Origin: Amia ocellicauda
Taxonomy: Eukaryota; Chordata; Actinopteri; Amiiformes; Amiidae
DNA length: 64,000 nt
Assembly: GCF_036373705.1 (NCBI RefSeq)
Contig: NC_089850.1
Coordinates: 27,100,733 to 27,164,732 of the forward strand
Reading direction: 5' to 3'
The notes beneath the pieces are model-generated. The model did not search any database. It had not been told where the DNA came from and saw nothing but the letters and a program-made list of their open reading frames with translations. Below, piece by piece: positions 50,974-62,494 of the stretch (positions are counted from its first letter, which is position 1; each line of letters begins with the position of its first letter). Position numbers and translations under genes: made by a program.

Positions 50974-51166
50974 CAGTGGTTCCCAAACTGGTCCTGGAGA
51001 CCCCCCTGCCCTGTTGGTTTTCATTGCAACTAAGTTCTTAATTACTTAATTGACTCCTTAATTGAACTAACAATGCAATATAAGACTGAATTATGTAATT
51101 AAGAGCTCTGTTGTAACAAAAACCACTAGGGCAAGGGGGTCTCCAGGACCGGCTTGGGAACCACTG
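50974..51166. mobile_element. hAT-type MITE with 8-bp target duplication
   Basis: 193 bp flanked by perfect GGCTACAG repeats (50966-50973 and 51167-51174). Inverted ends start CAGTGGTTCCCAAACTGGTC and pair over about 50 bp; the interior is rich in TTAATTACTTAATTG. No coding capacity. Related older copies lie at 8557-8733 and 4284-4415. Confidence 0.9.
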
Positions 51167-51649
51167 GGCTACAGAGACGCCTTTGAGGCTCTCCTTAAGC
51201 TCATATTTTCCCTCATCTCAGCCGATCCCCTCCGTGCACATGGTGTTTGGATAGAGGACATGACCTGGTTAGCTGCCCTATGGCCCTATTCATCCTCCTT
51301 GCTTTCCTTTCCCTTCCTGATTGGCTCCTTGATACATTGATGCACTTTCCAGGGCGTTGTTCGAGCAGCTTTCACTCAGCCGAGCTGAAGCTGGTCTCTT
51401 TGGAGCCCATGTTTTGCTGGCCATTGTGTCTGCATAACACAAGAGCCAGCTGCATGCACTTTCAGTGCATCCTTCCTGTGCCCGCTTTGCTGGTGATGGC
51501 AGCAGAGTCACACTTCAGCCTAATTCTGTGCGTCTCCAGAAAGTTCTCACCTTTCCATTTTAAAAGGCCGGTGTAGTTAATGGCATTTCTTCCTTCTCCC
51601 TTGTCTTCAGAAGAGGGGGGTTGTTTGCACTTGCCCTTCCCTGTACATG

Positions 51650-51900
51650 GACTTAAGTTGAGGTATTATCAGTTAGCAGGCTGTGGCCTCAGGGCTGGCC
51701 TCCCCCGAGACAGCTTGGGTATACTGTACCCCATCACCCTTTGGGTAATATTCTCCACTTGAAACATAACGATAGGTTGCAAATGCAACACCAATTGTCT
51801 GAGAGAGTGAATGTTACCCAAAGGCAAGGTCGTGTGTAAGCATTTGGGCTCTTGCAAAAATCGAAGATAACCAAGATAACCGGGGTTGCATTCGCAGCTT
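51650..51900. repeat. Possible DIRS terminal remnant
   Basis: An inverted pair CCTTTGGGTAA (51738-51748) and TTACCCAAAGG (51814-51824) brackets ACATAACGATAGGTTGCAAA. This resembles the hairpin ends and the CTATCGTT motif of the DIRS remnant at 11.7-12.0 kb and of other fish DIRS elements. No coding part is seen. Confidence 0.3.
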
Positions 51901-53955
51901 GTGGTTAGTGTGTCTAATATATGCTACCCTTCTGTGCATGCCAGTTCATTCCACAATTATCTGTCCAGTTCTAAATTTAGATTTAAAAAATATATAAATG
52001 CAATTTACAATTTGACCTATTTTTATTTGATGTAAATTGGCTTTCATTTTGTTCAGGAATCCTACTCCTAAATTGGCAGAGTATCTATGCATATTTATGA
52101 AAGAGGCAAGTTAATCTGAGAGATGCAAGGAAGTAGAAACTAGGCCACAAACATAGCAGGGCCTCATTCTGTTGCAAATGTTTGACAATTAGAATTGAGA
52201 TTCTGCTTCATCAACCTTAAGCCTAAAACTAGAAGCCTGCAACCCTGATCCTGTAGACTTACAGACTGGCTGAACTCTGAATTGACACGTTTTCCAGGCC
52301 TCTATTCACTGACCTTTTGAAGTCACTGGTGACATGTGCAGGGTTGAGGTTCTCCAGGAGCAGCCTTATAGTGGTATGTTTAATAAGAATACAAACTGAA
52401 TGTTGCCACTTTCCATTTTGATCCCTTTCCTCAAAAGATACCCTTGTGAGATTATTTTGATTAAATAGCTTGCAAAACCCATCAAATTGATTATCTTAAA
52501 TCATATTTGTTGTTTGTCTGTGTTCCTTCTAAATGCCTATTCTTGTTTTGTCTTAGATTATATTTTGTTCCTCTGGTTATTCCAAGGACAAGACTAATAC
52601 AAAAACTTGTTATAGAGCTATGCAAGTAACTATTCTAAACTGAAGAACATGCTTATATGCTGTGTCTCACATTGCCCAGAGACCCATAATAAAGCAACAA
52701 TGTAGATTTTAAGTTTGTTTAAAGACAGTAGTGTTTTATTTAATAAAATTCAGCTTTATTTACATAACGCTTATTGATACAATATGTAATTCAAATGGTA
52801 AATAATACCAACAGAAAATAACAATATAATTGTATACAAGAAAACAAATTAATAAATCAATAAATTAAAATTTTTTGCTGCTATTACATGTATTTATACG
52901 TAGCCTAAGCCTACATTAATGCATTCTATGTAAAAAAAAAAAAAAAAGAAAGAAAAGTTACTGATTTCTGCTACACACATATTTATAAAATACTCTGCAA
53001 GTACACAATTAAATAACAGAAAACTCAGAGGATATTTACTGCTTCTTCAACTGCTGGTTATATCAAGGTAGTGTCCTTATTGGTAAAACCTCACTCAAGC
53101 TTTCATGCCAAATTCTCTGAATGGAGGTCAGCAATGATGTCTTAAATAAAATAATTACATTAAATAAACATGTCTGCTGCAGATAACCACAGAAAATTAT
53201 TTTATTATGATTACACATTGTCCTATATCAGTCCACCATACAAGCACACATTGTATCAATGGTATTAACATTAATAATGAATGTCAGTAATTTAAATGTC
53301 ATAAATTAAATATTTATTATAATATTCATTTTTTTTTTTTTATCAATCCGTGTGAGGCATGTGACTGTGTATGTGCAGAAGTTATCAATAGTACACACCT
53401 ACTGATCTGCAGGCAAAAGAGATGGTGTTCTACACATGGGCCTCTGCACAGAAATAGCACACTGTAGTAAGTCAAAGGTTCAAATGCTCGAAGTTGACAC
53501 AAACCTGTTGGAGAGGTTCGGATGCTTTCTGTCTATCTCTATGTTGGAAAGCATTCTTGGGACTGGAGTTTCAGTCGGTAAGCTTTGTTTCTAGTGCGAT
53601 TCACAGAGACCCTGTGTCTGTTCAGGACCACGAGAGCCTGTTATAATGCCCACCAGATGGGGTGTATCGCAGAGGGAGAGGGCTGTCTTCTCCTTTCTTA
53701 TTAGAGCAAGCAGTAGGCAGACCAATCATAAAGATACACGGTCTTAATAGATATGCTAGTTTGGACATTTACCATTGGACTTGTTTGCTTTCTTCAACTA
53801 AAGGATTTATTCCAGCCCAGAATGCAAGAGCTGCTTAAAACCTGTTTTCAAAGTCTTGTCCCCACCTTTTTGTGGGGGCCTTGGTTAGATTTGGTAGTGC
53901 TTGCAAGACAGTGAACAGAATGACAGAGTATGCTTTTGCATAACATATATATATA

Positions 53956-55182
53956 CACTCACCTAAAGGATTATTAGGAACACCATACTAATACTGTGTT
54001 TGACCCCCTTTCGCCTTCAGAACTGCCTTAATTCTACATGGCATTGATTCAACAAGGTGCTGAAAGCATTCTTTAGAAATGTTGGCCCATATTGATAGGA
54101 TAGCATCTTGCAGTTGATGGAGATTTGTGGGATGCACATCCAGGGCACGAAGCTCCCGTTCCACCACATCCCAAATATGCTCTATTGGGTTGAGATCTGG
54201 TGACTGTGGGGGCCAGTTTAGTACAGTGAACTCATTGTCATGTTCAAGAAACCAATTTGAAATGATTCGACCTTTGTGACATGGTGCATTATCCTGCTGG
54301 AAGTAGCCATCAGAGGATGGGTACATGGTGGTCATAAAGGGATGGACATGGTCAGAAACAATGCTCAGGTAGGCCGTGGCATTTAAACGATGCCCAATTG
54401 GCACTAAGGGGCCTAAAGTGTGCCAAGAAAACATCCCCCACACCATTACACCACCACCACCACCAGCAGCCTGCACAGTGGTAACAAGGCATGATGGATC
54501 CATGTTCTCATTCTGTTTACGCCAGATTCTGACTCTACCATCTGAATGTCTCAACAGAAATCGAGACTCATCAGACCAGGCATCATTTTTCCAGTCTTCA
54601 ACTGTCCAATTTTGGTGAGCTTGTGCAAATTGTAGCCTCTTTTTCCTATTTGTAGTGGAGATGATTGGTACCCGGTGGGGTCTTCTGCTGTTGTAGCCCA
54701 TCCGCCTCAAGGTTGTACGTGTTGTGGCTTCACAAATGCTTTGCTGCATACCTCGGTTGTAACGAGTGGTTATTTCAGTCAAAGTTGCTCTTCTATCAGC
54801 TTGAATCAGTCGGCCCATTCTCTTCTGATCTCTAGCATCAACAAGGCATTTTCGCCCACAGGACTGCCGCATACTGGATGTTTTTCCCTTTTCACACCAT
54901 TCTTTGTAAACCCTAGAAATGGTTGTGCGTGAAAATCCCAGTAACTTAGCAGATTGTGAAATACTCAGACCGGCCCGTCTGGCACCAACAACCATGCCAC
55001 GCTCAAAATTGCTTAAATCACCTTTCTTTCCCATTCAGACATTCAGTTTGGAGTTCAGGAGATTGTCTTGACCAGGACCACACCCCTAAATGCATTGAAG
55101 CAACTGCCATGTGATTGGTTGGTTAGATAATTGCATTAATGAGAAATTGAACAGGTGTTCCTAATAATCCTTTAGGTGAGTG
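53956..55182 (-). mobile_element. Tc1/mariner DD36E element, copy C
   Basis: 1,227 bp, minus orientation, flanked by TA (53954-53955, 55183-55184) within short TA runs. The extra 6 bases relative to copy B come from GGT/GCT repeat slippage in the transposase. It lies in the LCA5 intron 375 bp upstream of the first coding exon. Confidence 0.93.
53988..55034 (-). CDS. Tc1/mariner transposase (DD36E), copy C, intact
   Basis: A 348-residue open frame. The DNA-binding region and DDE residues are as in copies A and B, with two extra residues in the glycine-rich box (VQAAGGGGGVMVWG). It is full length to GGQTQY. Individual differences include SQSAKLLGF, DARDQKRM and WKNDAWSDE. No disabling change is visible. 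Confidence 0.92.
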   Translation of the reverse strand: MGKKGDLSNFERGMVVGARRAGLSISQSAKLLGFSRTTISRVYKEWCEKGKTSSMRQSCGRKCLVDARDQKRMGRLIQADRRATLTEITTRYNRGMQQSICEATTRTTLRRMGYNSRRPHRVPIISTTNRKKRLQFAQAHQNWTVEDWKNDAWSDESRFLLRHSDGRVRIWRKQNENMDPSCLVTTVQAAGGGGGVMVWGMFSWHTLGPLVPIGHRLNATAYLSIVSDHVHPFMTTMYPSSDGYFQQDNAPCHKGRIISNWFLEHDNEFTVLNWPPQSPDLNPIEHIWDVVERELRALDVHPTNLHQLQDAILSIWANISKECFQHLVESMPCRIKAVLKAKGGQTQY

Positions 55183-55572
55183 TATATATAAACCCTTAAT
55201 TTTAGTAACAATAAACAAACAAATCTGATGAGCAATCAAACATTTGAAACCAGTTATGTAAACTGTCTTAAAATGTTAACAAACAAACATTTTCAAGTGG
55301 TGTACTGGACCTCGTTAGCCTTTTAGCATGTTAGGAAACTTTTTGACTTCAAATACATTTAAATTGTTTTTCAACACTATAGTATATTACTGTGTAGCCT
55401 GTGATTATTTGTGTACCAATTATTGACTGATACTGGTATAGCAATAATTATTGTAATACAATACATACAAAGTGATTTAAGAAACTGTTTTGTCTTTCTG
55501 TTATATTTATTCATTCATTTAAAAAAACAGTATTTTTTTTCTAAATTGATTCACAGGCTGTTCAGAGGCGGA

Positions 55573-57849
55573 ATGGATTCCCAAAATACATACAGATCCC
55601 AAGAGGATAACAGGCAGCAAGAAAAGTCCCAGCCCTCTCGCAGAAGCCTACACAAATACTCAGATACCTCTTTTAAGACCAAGTATGACAAAAACAAGGA
55701 GAAAGCTGACAATGACAGCCCTATGGAGGACAGATCAAGGACTAGAACGCGGGACCCTGACCGAGACTGCGATTCTGACTGTGAGAAGAACAGCGACTCT
55801 TACTACTCTGATGACTATGACAATGGCTCCTGTGCATCGGACCGGTCTCGCACTCCCAGCTCCCGATCCCCTTCCCTAACACCCAGGAGAGAGGGACACA
55901 AAAAACGCATCTGCAGCAGCCCCCCACGCAAACAAGGTATGACAAAAAAAAAGTCAAATTTGCATCATTTTTTCATATTGTCTTAAGTATTCTTACTGGA
56001 CAGTACATAGGCCTAAAATGCCCCACTGTTCACTCATTCAAATTCTTACTTAATTACTTTCTCCTATTTAAACAATCCTGAATACCACGAACAATGTTCC
56101 TAGAGATACACATGAATACCCCATGAATTCTCTTAAAAATACTGGACTCACATGTATGGTTTCAAATGGTAATGACATCAAAAGGACCCTGGGTTTATTA
56201 AAAGGTAAAGACGCATTCACCGTATTTTGATTTTGTTTTTTGATAAAGTAAATCTCAGTTTTAATTATTTACCATTACCCTTTTCTTGAAATCCTTCAAC
56301 AAGTTTGTTCTTTTCTGAGGCATTCCTATACATTTGATTAAGGAATACATCCAGGAAACTTGAAACTATATTCAACATATAGTGGTAGAATTAAGAATCT
56401 TCTTGAATTCCAGATTACTCCAAAAATATTGACACTCCCAAGCCAAATTCCAAAAACTAGGTCTTTTACTTGGACTGGTATGGTTTTGGTTTAGAAATGC
56501 CTTCCAAATGGTATAAAATAAGTTTTGTGTAATTATTGTTTAACTAAGTTGTAATTTCATATAACTGTAATGAATCCATAAATAATAATTTTGCAAACAC
56601 TTAAAATAAAATCAGGCCTGGTGTTCAGTAGTATATCAGTCAGTATGTGTCTGAGTGCCAGTACATGCAGACCTCCCATTGTATATTGTTCTGTATTCCT
56701 GTAGATGGCAGTGTTTAACATGCTTTGTCATTAAATTCTACATGCTAATGGTAATATGTTTCCCTTTGTGGATTGAAACTGCAGCTCAGTTTCAGTCGAA
56801 AAACAAATGTGATGATAGTTAAACTGGTTTAATTTGCAGGTTTTGTGACATTTACAACTAAATATTTTTTTTTTTTAATCAGCTAAGCACAACATTTTCA
56901 TGAAATTTAAACTGCAGAAACTGTATGCTAGCTAATAATTTGAAAAAATAACTAGTCTAAGAACAAATAAATGTTTAATGCTTGGCACACCTCAGTACAC
57001 TCATATGTGTACTATAATTAATGTTAATGCTGTAGTATGGCCTAACCGGGTGTGTGTTGCTCTGGGGCACTGTTCTGCTTCAAGGGAATATATTTCAAAA
57101 TTGAGGAAGCAGTAGTATAAACCAAAAATGTAATCTGATGAGATGCAAGTGCAATTATTGTAAGTTAAATTGTGTGAAGACTGGTGTGTGAATCACAATG
57201 TGCTATATTTAGACAATCACATAGTGAAGACATTAATACATAGGCTGTATATTGTCACATTTGTTTCAGGTGAGTGGACTGTGCTTTTGCTTACACAGTT
57301 AGCTCAATATCCATGAACACAGAAGACAAATTGACTGGGAATACATTGCAGTCAATTACATCTTGTTACAATTCACCAGTGCAAAAAGAATGGCCAAGAA
57401 CAGTGCTAATGCCTTTGTGATCTTTACTGCACAATTTGTGCGGACAAGAGCTATTTATGGAGATGTTGAATAAGTAGATAATCTACAGCTTGAGACCACA
57501 CTTGGAGATTGTTGAATTTTGAAATGACAAAAACTACACTGTATGATTTACAGTTATTTAACAAATTCTGTCTGTTCTGTCACTGACACTTTTCACTGAG
57601 GAATTGAATACTTTAATCCAGCCAGACTTTATTTTATTTCTTCTTGCAGGAATTTCTTGGCAATTCTTTTTTGAGGTTCAAATGTATTTCTAAACCACAG
57701 TTAAGAAAAACAGATTGATGTCCACAGCTCCTTTTCAGAGAGTATTTGCTTGCTTTAGCCTATAATGTATTTAAAAAGTTTAATGTTTTATCTCTATATT
57801 ATTCTTTACTGCAAAGCAATAATAATCCACAATAAACTGAAGTTTTTAT

Positions 57850-57887
<38 letters not shown>

Positions 57888-60800
57888 ACACTCACCTAAA
57901 GGATTATTAGGAACACCTGTTCAATTTCTCATTAATGCAATTATCTAACCAACCAATCACATGGCAGTTGCTTCAATGCATTTAGGGGTGTGGGAAATGG
58001 GAAAGAAAGGTGATTTAAGCAATTTTGAGCGTGGCATGGTTGTTGGTGCCAGACGGGCCGGTCTGAGTATTTCACAATCTGCTCAGTTACTGGGATTTTC
58101 ACGCACAACCATTTCTAGGGTTTACAAAGAATGGTGTGAAAAGGGAAAAACATCCAGTATGCGGCAGTCCTGTGGGTGAAAATGCCTTGTTGATGCTAGA
58201 GGTCAGAGGAGAATGGGCCGACTGATTCAAGCTGATAGAAGAGCAACTTTGACTGAAATAACCACTCGTTACAACCGAGGTATGCAGCAAAGCATTTGTG
58301 AAGCCACAACACGTACAACCTTGAGGCGGATGGGCTACAACAGCAGAAGACCCCACCGGGTACCACTCATCTCCACTACAAATAGAAAAAAGAGGCTACA
58401 ATTTGCACAAGCTCACCAAAATTGGACAGTTGAAGACTGGAAAAATGTTGCCTGGTCTGATGAGTCTCGATTTCTGTTGAGACATTCAGATGGTAGAGTC
58501 AGAATTTGGCGTAAACAGAATGAGAACATGGATCCATCATGCCTTGTTACCACTGTGCAGGCTGCTGGTGGTGGTGTAATGGTGTGGGGGATGTTTTCTT
58601 GGCACACTTTAGGCCCCTTAGTGCCAATTGGGCATCGTTTAAATGCCACGGCCTACCTGAGCATTGTTTCCATCCCTTTATGACCACCATGTACCCATCC
58701 TCTGATGGCTACTTCCAGCAGGATAATGCACCATGTCACAAAGGTCGAATCATTTCAAATTGGTTTCTTGAACATGACAATGAGTTCACTGTACTAAACT
58801 GGCCCCCACAGTCACCAGATCTCAACCCAATAGAGCATATTTGGGATGTGGTGGAACGGGAGCTTCGTGCCCTGGATGTGCATCCCACAAATCTCCATCA
58901 ACTGCAAGATGCTATCCTATCAATATGGGCCAACATTTCTAAAGAATGCTTTCAGCACCTTGTTGAATCAATGCCACGTAGAATTAAGGCAGTTCTGAAG
59001 GCGAAAGGGGGTCAAACACAGTATTAGTATGGTGTTCCTAATAATCCTTTAGGTGAGTGTATATTACAGAGGAATTCATTGTTTTAAGGAGCATATTATG
59101 AAATAATTGCTTCTAAATAGGCTTCTTAAAAAATGCACATTATGTGAATAAATATATAGTTTAAAGGACCACACAATCTACAGTCCTAAAATAATTATTC
59201 AAAATGATTGTGAAATGTTTGTCTTGAGTTGTGTCCCAAAGCAGTTTGCTCACCCAGAGGGAAGTTACTGTGTCCACTTGTCCAGATGTGTATGCAAATC
59301 CTTTTCAGTTTCCCCAGAGCAAGTGACTGCATTCTTCTATTGTGTCTAATCTGACCCAACACAGGTAAATGAATGATTGGTACCTACTTTAAACTTCCCT
59401 GCAAGACCCATTTCCTGCAGTTCTTTATGTGCCTGCATTATTTCTATTTATTTTTACGTCCTTTAGCAGAAGCCTTTAATTGAAGGTTACTTGAATGTTG
59501 TTGTTTTTTAACTAACATACAAAGCACTTCATATACACCTCATTACAGTGGGCTACAGAGTTGATTGATTAATTACAAAGCAAATTCTTTGCTTATTATC
59601 ATGCTTTTGATTGTGTTTGTACTGTATTTTTTTTTTGCCAAAATGTAGTCATGCTCAATGTGTTCTCTACTAAGAAGCTGGACTAATTCCTGCATTTAGA
59701 ACAGCTTGGACATAGCTTACCATTCAGAAGAGTTGAGGTATCCAGAATAATTTATCTTCCAAAGCACCAAACACAGACTGCAATGTTGTACATTGGCATT
59801 ACTTTTTGTCTTGAGATGGCAGTGGAGAGCATCCCTAATGGCCTAGTTTGATGTTTTTCCAGGGCTTAAATAAGGGAAAATATATTAATTTTATTGGTGA
59901 CTGTGATATCATGTGATGTGGGAGAAAAAATAAATGCAATAAACTGTGTGTCTGTGTTTCAAACCTTTGAAATTGTTTGAAAAAGAAAGGTAAATACTGT
60001 ACTGACAATGCAGAGAGTCACAGTAAAAATCCATGAATCAGTTAATTAATACATTACTCAACTGTTTTCTAGAACAATGCCAGTGCCACAATTTTCCAAC
60101 AGATGAATGAATCACATTATCAAGTAACTCCAGTGTCTGAGGTTTTGGGTTCAAAGTCAACTAGCTACCTTGTCTGGTATTACATTTATTTGGTAATTAA
60201 GACTGATCAGCACCAGCTTATCAGACATACAGTTCTGTAGTCATGGAGGAATATTTTATTGCAAATCTATATGTAAACTGATAGATCTGCTCTTGATTTT
60301 ATCCATCAAAAGTTGCTGGTGTTTATCAAGCTGGAGATGTTAAAGGGTTCTTAGCTGGCCGATGTCAGTACAGTGTGGTAGCAGTGCTTATGAACGTCTA
60401 ATAATGCTAGATTGGACCCATCATCAACAGGGCTGAATTTTTGTAAGTGCCTTGACACAAGCAAATCCCCCAAATTTAATAAGTGTGTTCCCTGTCTGAA
60501 TTGTCTATAAACAGTCCAGAGTTTCCTTGTTTTCTATTTAATTTATTCTGAGCAGAGGGATCGTGGGCAATCTGCAATGTTTCTCTAATCAGCAATCTAC
60601 TCTCCTGCAAGGAATAATAACCAGAAACACTGAAACGGCACAGAGACAGTCACTGTATATTTTTATTGGACAGACTGCTATTTTTAGAATTGTGACCTAA
60701 TTCTTCACTGAAACAAATCTGGGAAATGTAATGTTAATGTAATGCATCAGCATGAATTTAAGTGCATATAAGAGGCATGCAGTTAAATGACTTTGATAAA

Positions 60801-62494
60801 GACAAACAGCTTTGTAAAATGCACATTCCCCCATGACTAAGAATGTACTGTGTTTTGTGAACATGTTTTTGACAGTAAATTGCTTGATTTTATACTCTCT
60901 GTGTAATATCACCAATACTTGAGTAATCCTTTTTCCTATTGCAATACTATCTTCCATCATTACTTTATACTTCGGCAAACAGCTTTTTGAACTCCTAACT
61001 ACATGTTCATTTTTTTTTTTTTTCTTCAACCTTAAAGTAAGAAAAGTGAATTGGAATAAAGTCTAAACTTTTAATTGATTCCCCTGATTAAGTATATCCC
61101 ATGTTTTCAGATTTTGTATATCTTGTGTACTGTGGCCCTTTAAACTGTTACTTTGTTATCTGGGTCAGCATAACATTTTGCTCTGTTTATCTGCCTATAG
61201 ATTGATATTTAGCAAACTTTGTCGGGCAGGATACCACTGAATACGAAATTCTCAATAAGAATAAGTTCTAACAAGTATCAGGACCCAACATATAGGTATA
61301 CTTTTTTGGTCATTGTGTTTCAAATACAAAAAAAAAATCTGTTGATAACCCTCCTCCCTCCAAAGAAGAGGGAAATTCCACACAGGAAGGCTAAGGAAAA
61401 AAGAAAAAACGAAAGCCTTGGATCCCAGATGGAAGTTGTATTCCTATTTACAGGAAATATTCTGTGAATTCTTGAACTGCTAAGTTGCCAACAGAAACCA
61501 TTGCAAAATTTTTTTTAATGTGAATATACAATTTAGTTTGAGATCTACTAGACTGACATTTATTATGATTATGATTATTTTTTGCCTTTTGGTTTTAAAA
61601 ATGAAGCCGTTATATACGCCTGTTTTAAATTAACAGTATTTCACTGCATGTGTGTGTGTGTATGTTAATTTACATACCCCCAGAGTAAACACCATATTAG
61701 TTTGTTTTCTATCAAGGCAGTAGACAACCAGAGGGCTCTTGCTCCATCCCCTCCGGTCTTCTACATGGTGTGTTTTTAGTTTCAATAATGATAATAGCCC
61801 TGCAATTGATTCTTTTCAGACTCAGTTGTAGTATCACTCCTGTGACTGTTTTATACATAGGTTTCTCTCTTTTTTTCCCACTGATGGAATTGCCTGTTTC
61901 CATATCTTAATGACCCTGACTGGGAATGATAACCCTCCACGTGTCTCTCCCTCAGTTGGCATGAAGAAGTCGGGCTCCAGAACCTTAACCAATCGAGCCG
62001 GGGGACAACGGCGGTGGGGCATCCGCTCCCAGAGCCTGAACAAAGAGTCTCCCCCCAAGGACCTGGACCTGGTGACCAAGCGCGTGCTGTCGGCACGGCT
62101 GCTCAAGATCAACGAGCTGAAGAGTGAGCTGACCGAGCTGCAGCTGAGGCTGGACGGGCTGCAGAAGGAGAACAAGGTACTGAGGCAGCTGCAGCATCGG
62201 CAGGAGAAGGCTCTAAACAAGTTCGACAACACGGAGAACGAGATCTCGCAGCTCATCTCCCGGCACGGCAATGAGGTGCGGACCCTGCGTGAGCGCCTGC
62301 GCCGGGCCCAGGAGCGAGAGCGCACCACCGACAAGCGGCTGAAGGAAGTGGAGGAAGAGCTGTACCGCAGCAAGAGCACTGTGCACAAACTGCGCCGCCT
62401 GGTCGACGACAGGCAGTTGGCCGAGCGGGAGGAGCTGGCACACAAATTGTCCCAGGCTGAGGCCCGCCTTGAGAACAACGACCACAGGATTAAG
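55573..62494 (+). CDS. LCA5: Lebercilin (LCA5), first 301 codons, partial
   Basis: Lebercilin is a coiled-coil protein of the photoreceptor connecting cilium and axonemes, linked to intraflagellar transport; its loss causes Leber congenital amaurosis type 5 in humans. Exon 55557-55936 carries the ATG (55573) and exon 61956-62494 continues in phase (GT-AG). Residues 1-121 are polar and Ser/Arg/Asp-rich (MDSQNTYRSQEDNRQQ; RSRTPSSRSPSLTP). From residue 144 the conserved block begins, IRSQSLNKESPPKDLDLVTK, RVLSARLLKINELKSELTEL, RQEKALNKFDNTENEISQLI. It matches human lebercilin closely and continues as coiled coil to residue 301, ending HRIK before GTACTT. The remaining exons lie beyond the window. 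The second exon is much more GC-rich than its surroundings. Confidence 0.95.
55937..57888. other. LCA5 intron, left part
   Basis: No exon recognised. It ends in a (TA)15 tract at 57855-57884 that borders Tc1 copy D. Confidence 0.5.
57889..59059 (+). mobile_element. Tc1/mariner DD36E element, copy D (broken)
   Basis: 1,171 bp, plus orientation, flanked by TA (57887-57888 and 59060-59061) at the edge of a (TA)n microsatellite. The terminal repeats CACTCACCTAAAGGATTATT are intact at both ends. About 40 bp are missing from the leader before the transposase ATG, and 10 bp from the gene. Confidence 0.93.
57997..59027 (+). pseudogene. Tc1/mariner transposase (DD36E), copy D, inactivated
   Basis: The frame begins MGKKGDLSNF but codon 61 (CGA in copy A) is TGA at 58177-58179, a CpG transition. 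A 10-base deletion near 58670 shifts the frame between VSIPL and the block from HPFMTTMYPSS onward. The remainder, with FQQDNAPCH and [11 protein letters not shown], continues in another frame to the normal stop. It is dead, though its ends could still be mobilised by an enzyme from another copy. Confidence 0.92.
59062..61955. other. LCA5 intron, right part
   Basis: No exon, RNA gene or repeat family recognised. Confidence 0.45.

Larger units (their letters stand above)
49075..53950. other. LCA5 intron upstream of the first coding exon
   Basis: It holds a microsatellite, a hAT MITE, a doubtful DIRS relic and, at its right end, Tc1 copy C. No other exon is recognised. Confidence 0.45.

Noticed and set aside
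51247-51576. 109-codon frame near a possible DIRS remnant
   Set aside because: I could not match it to DIRS gag or any other domain.
61834-62478. 214-codon minus-strand open frame
   Set aside because: It is the complement of the GC-rich LCA5 exon; the sense strand clearly encodes lebercilin.
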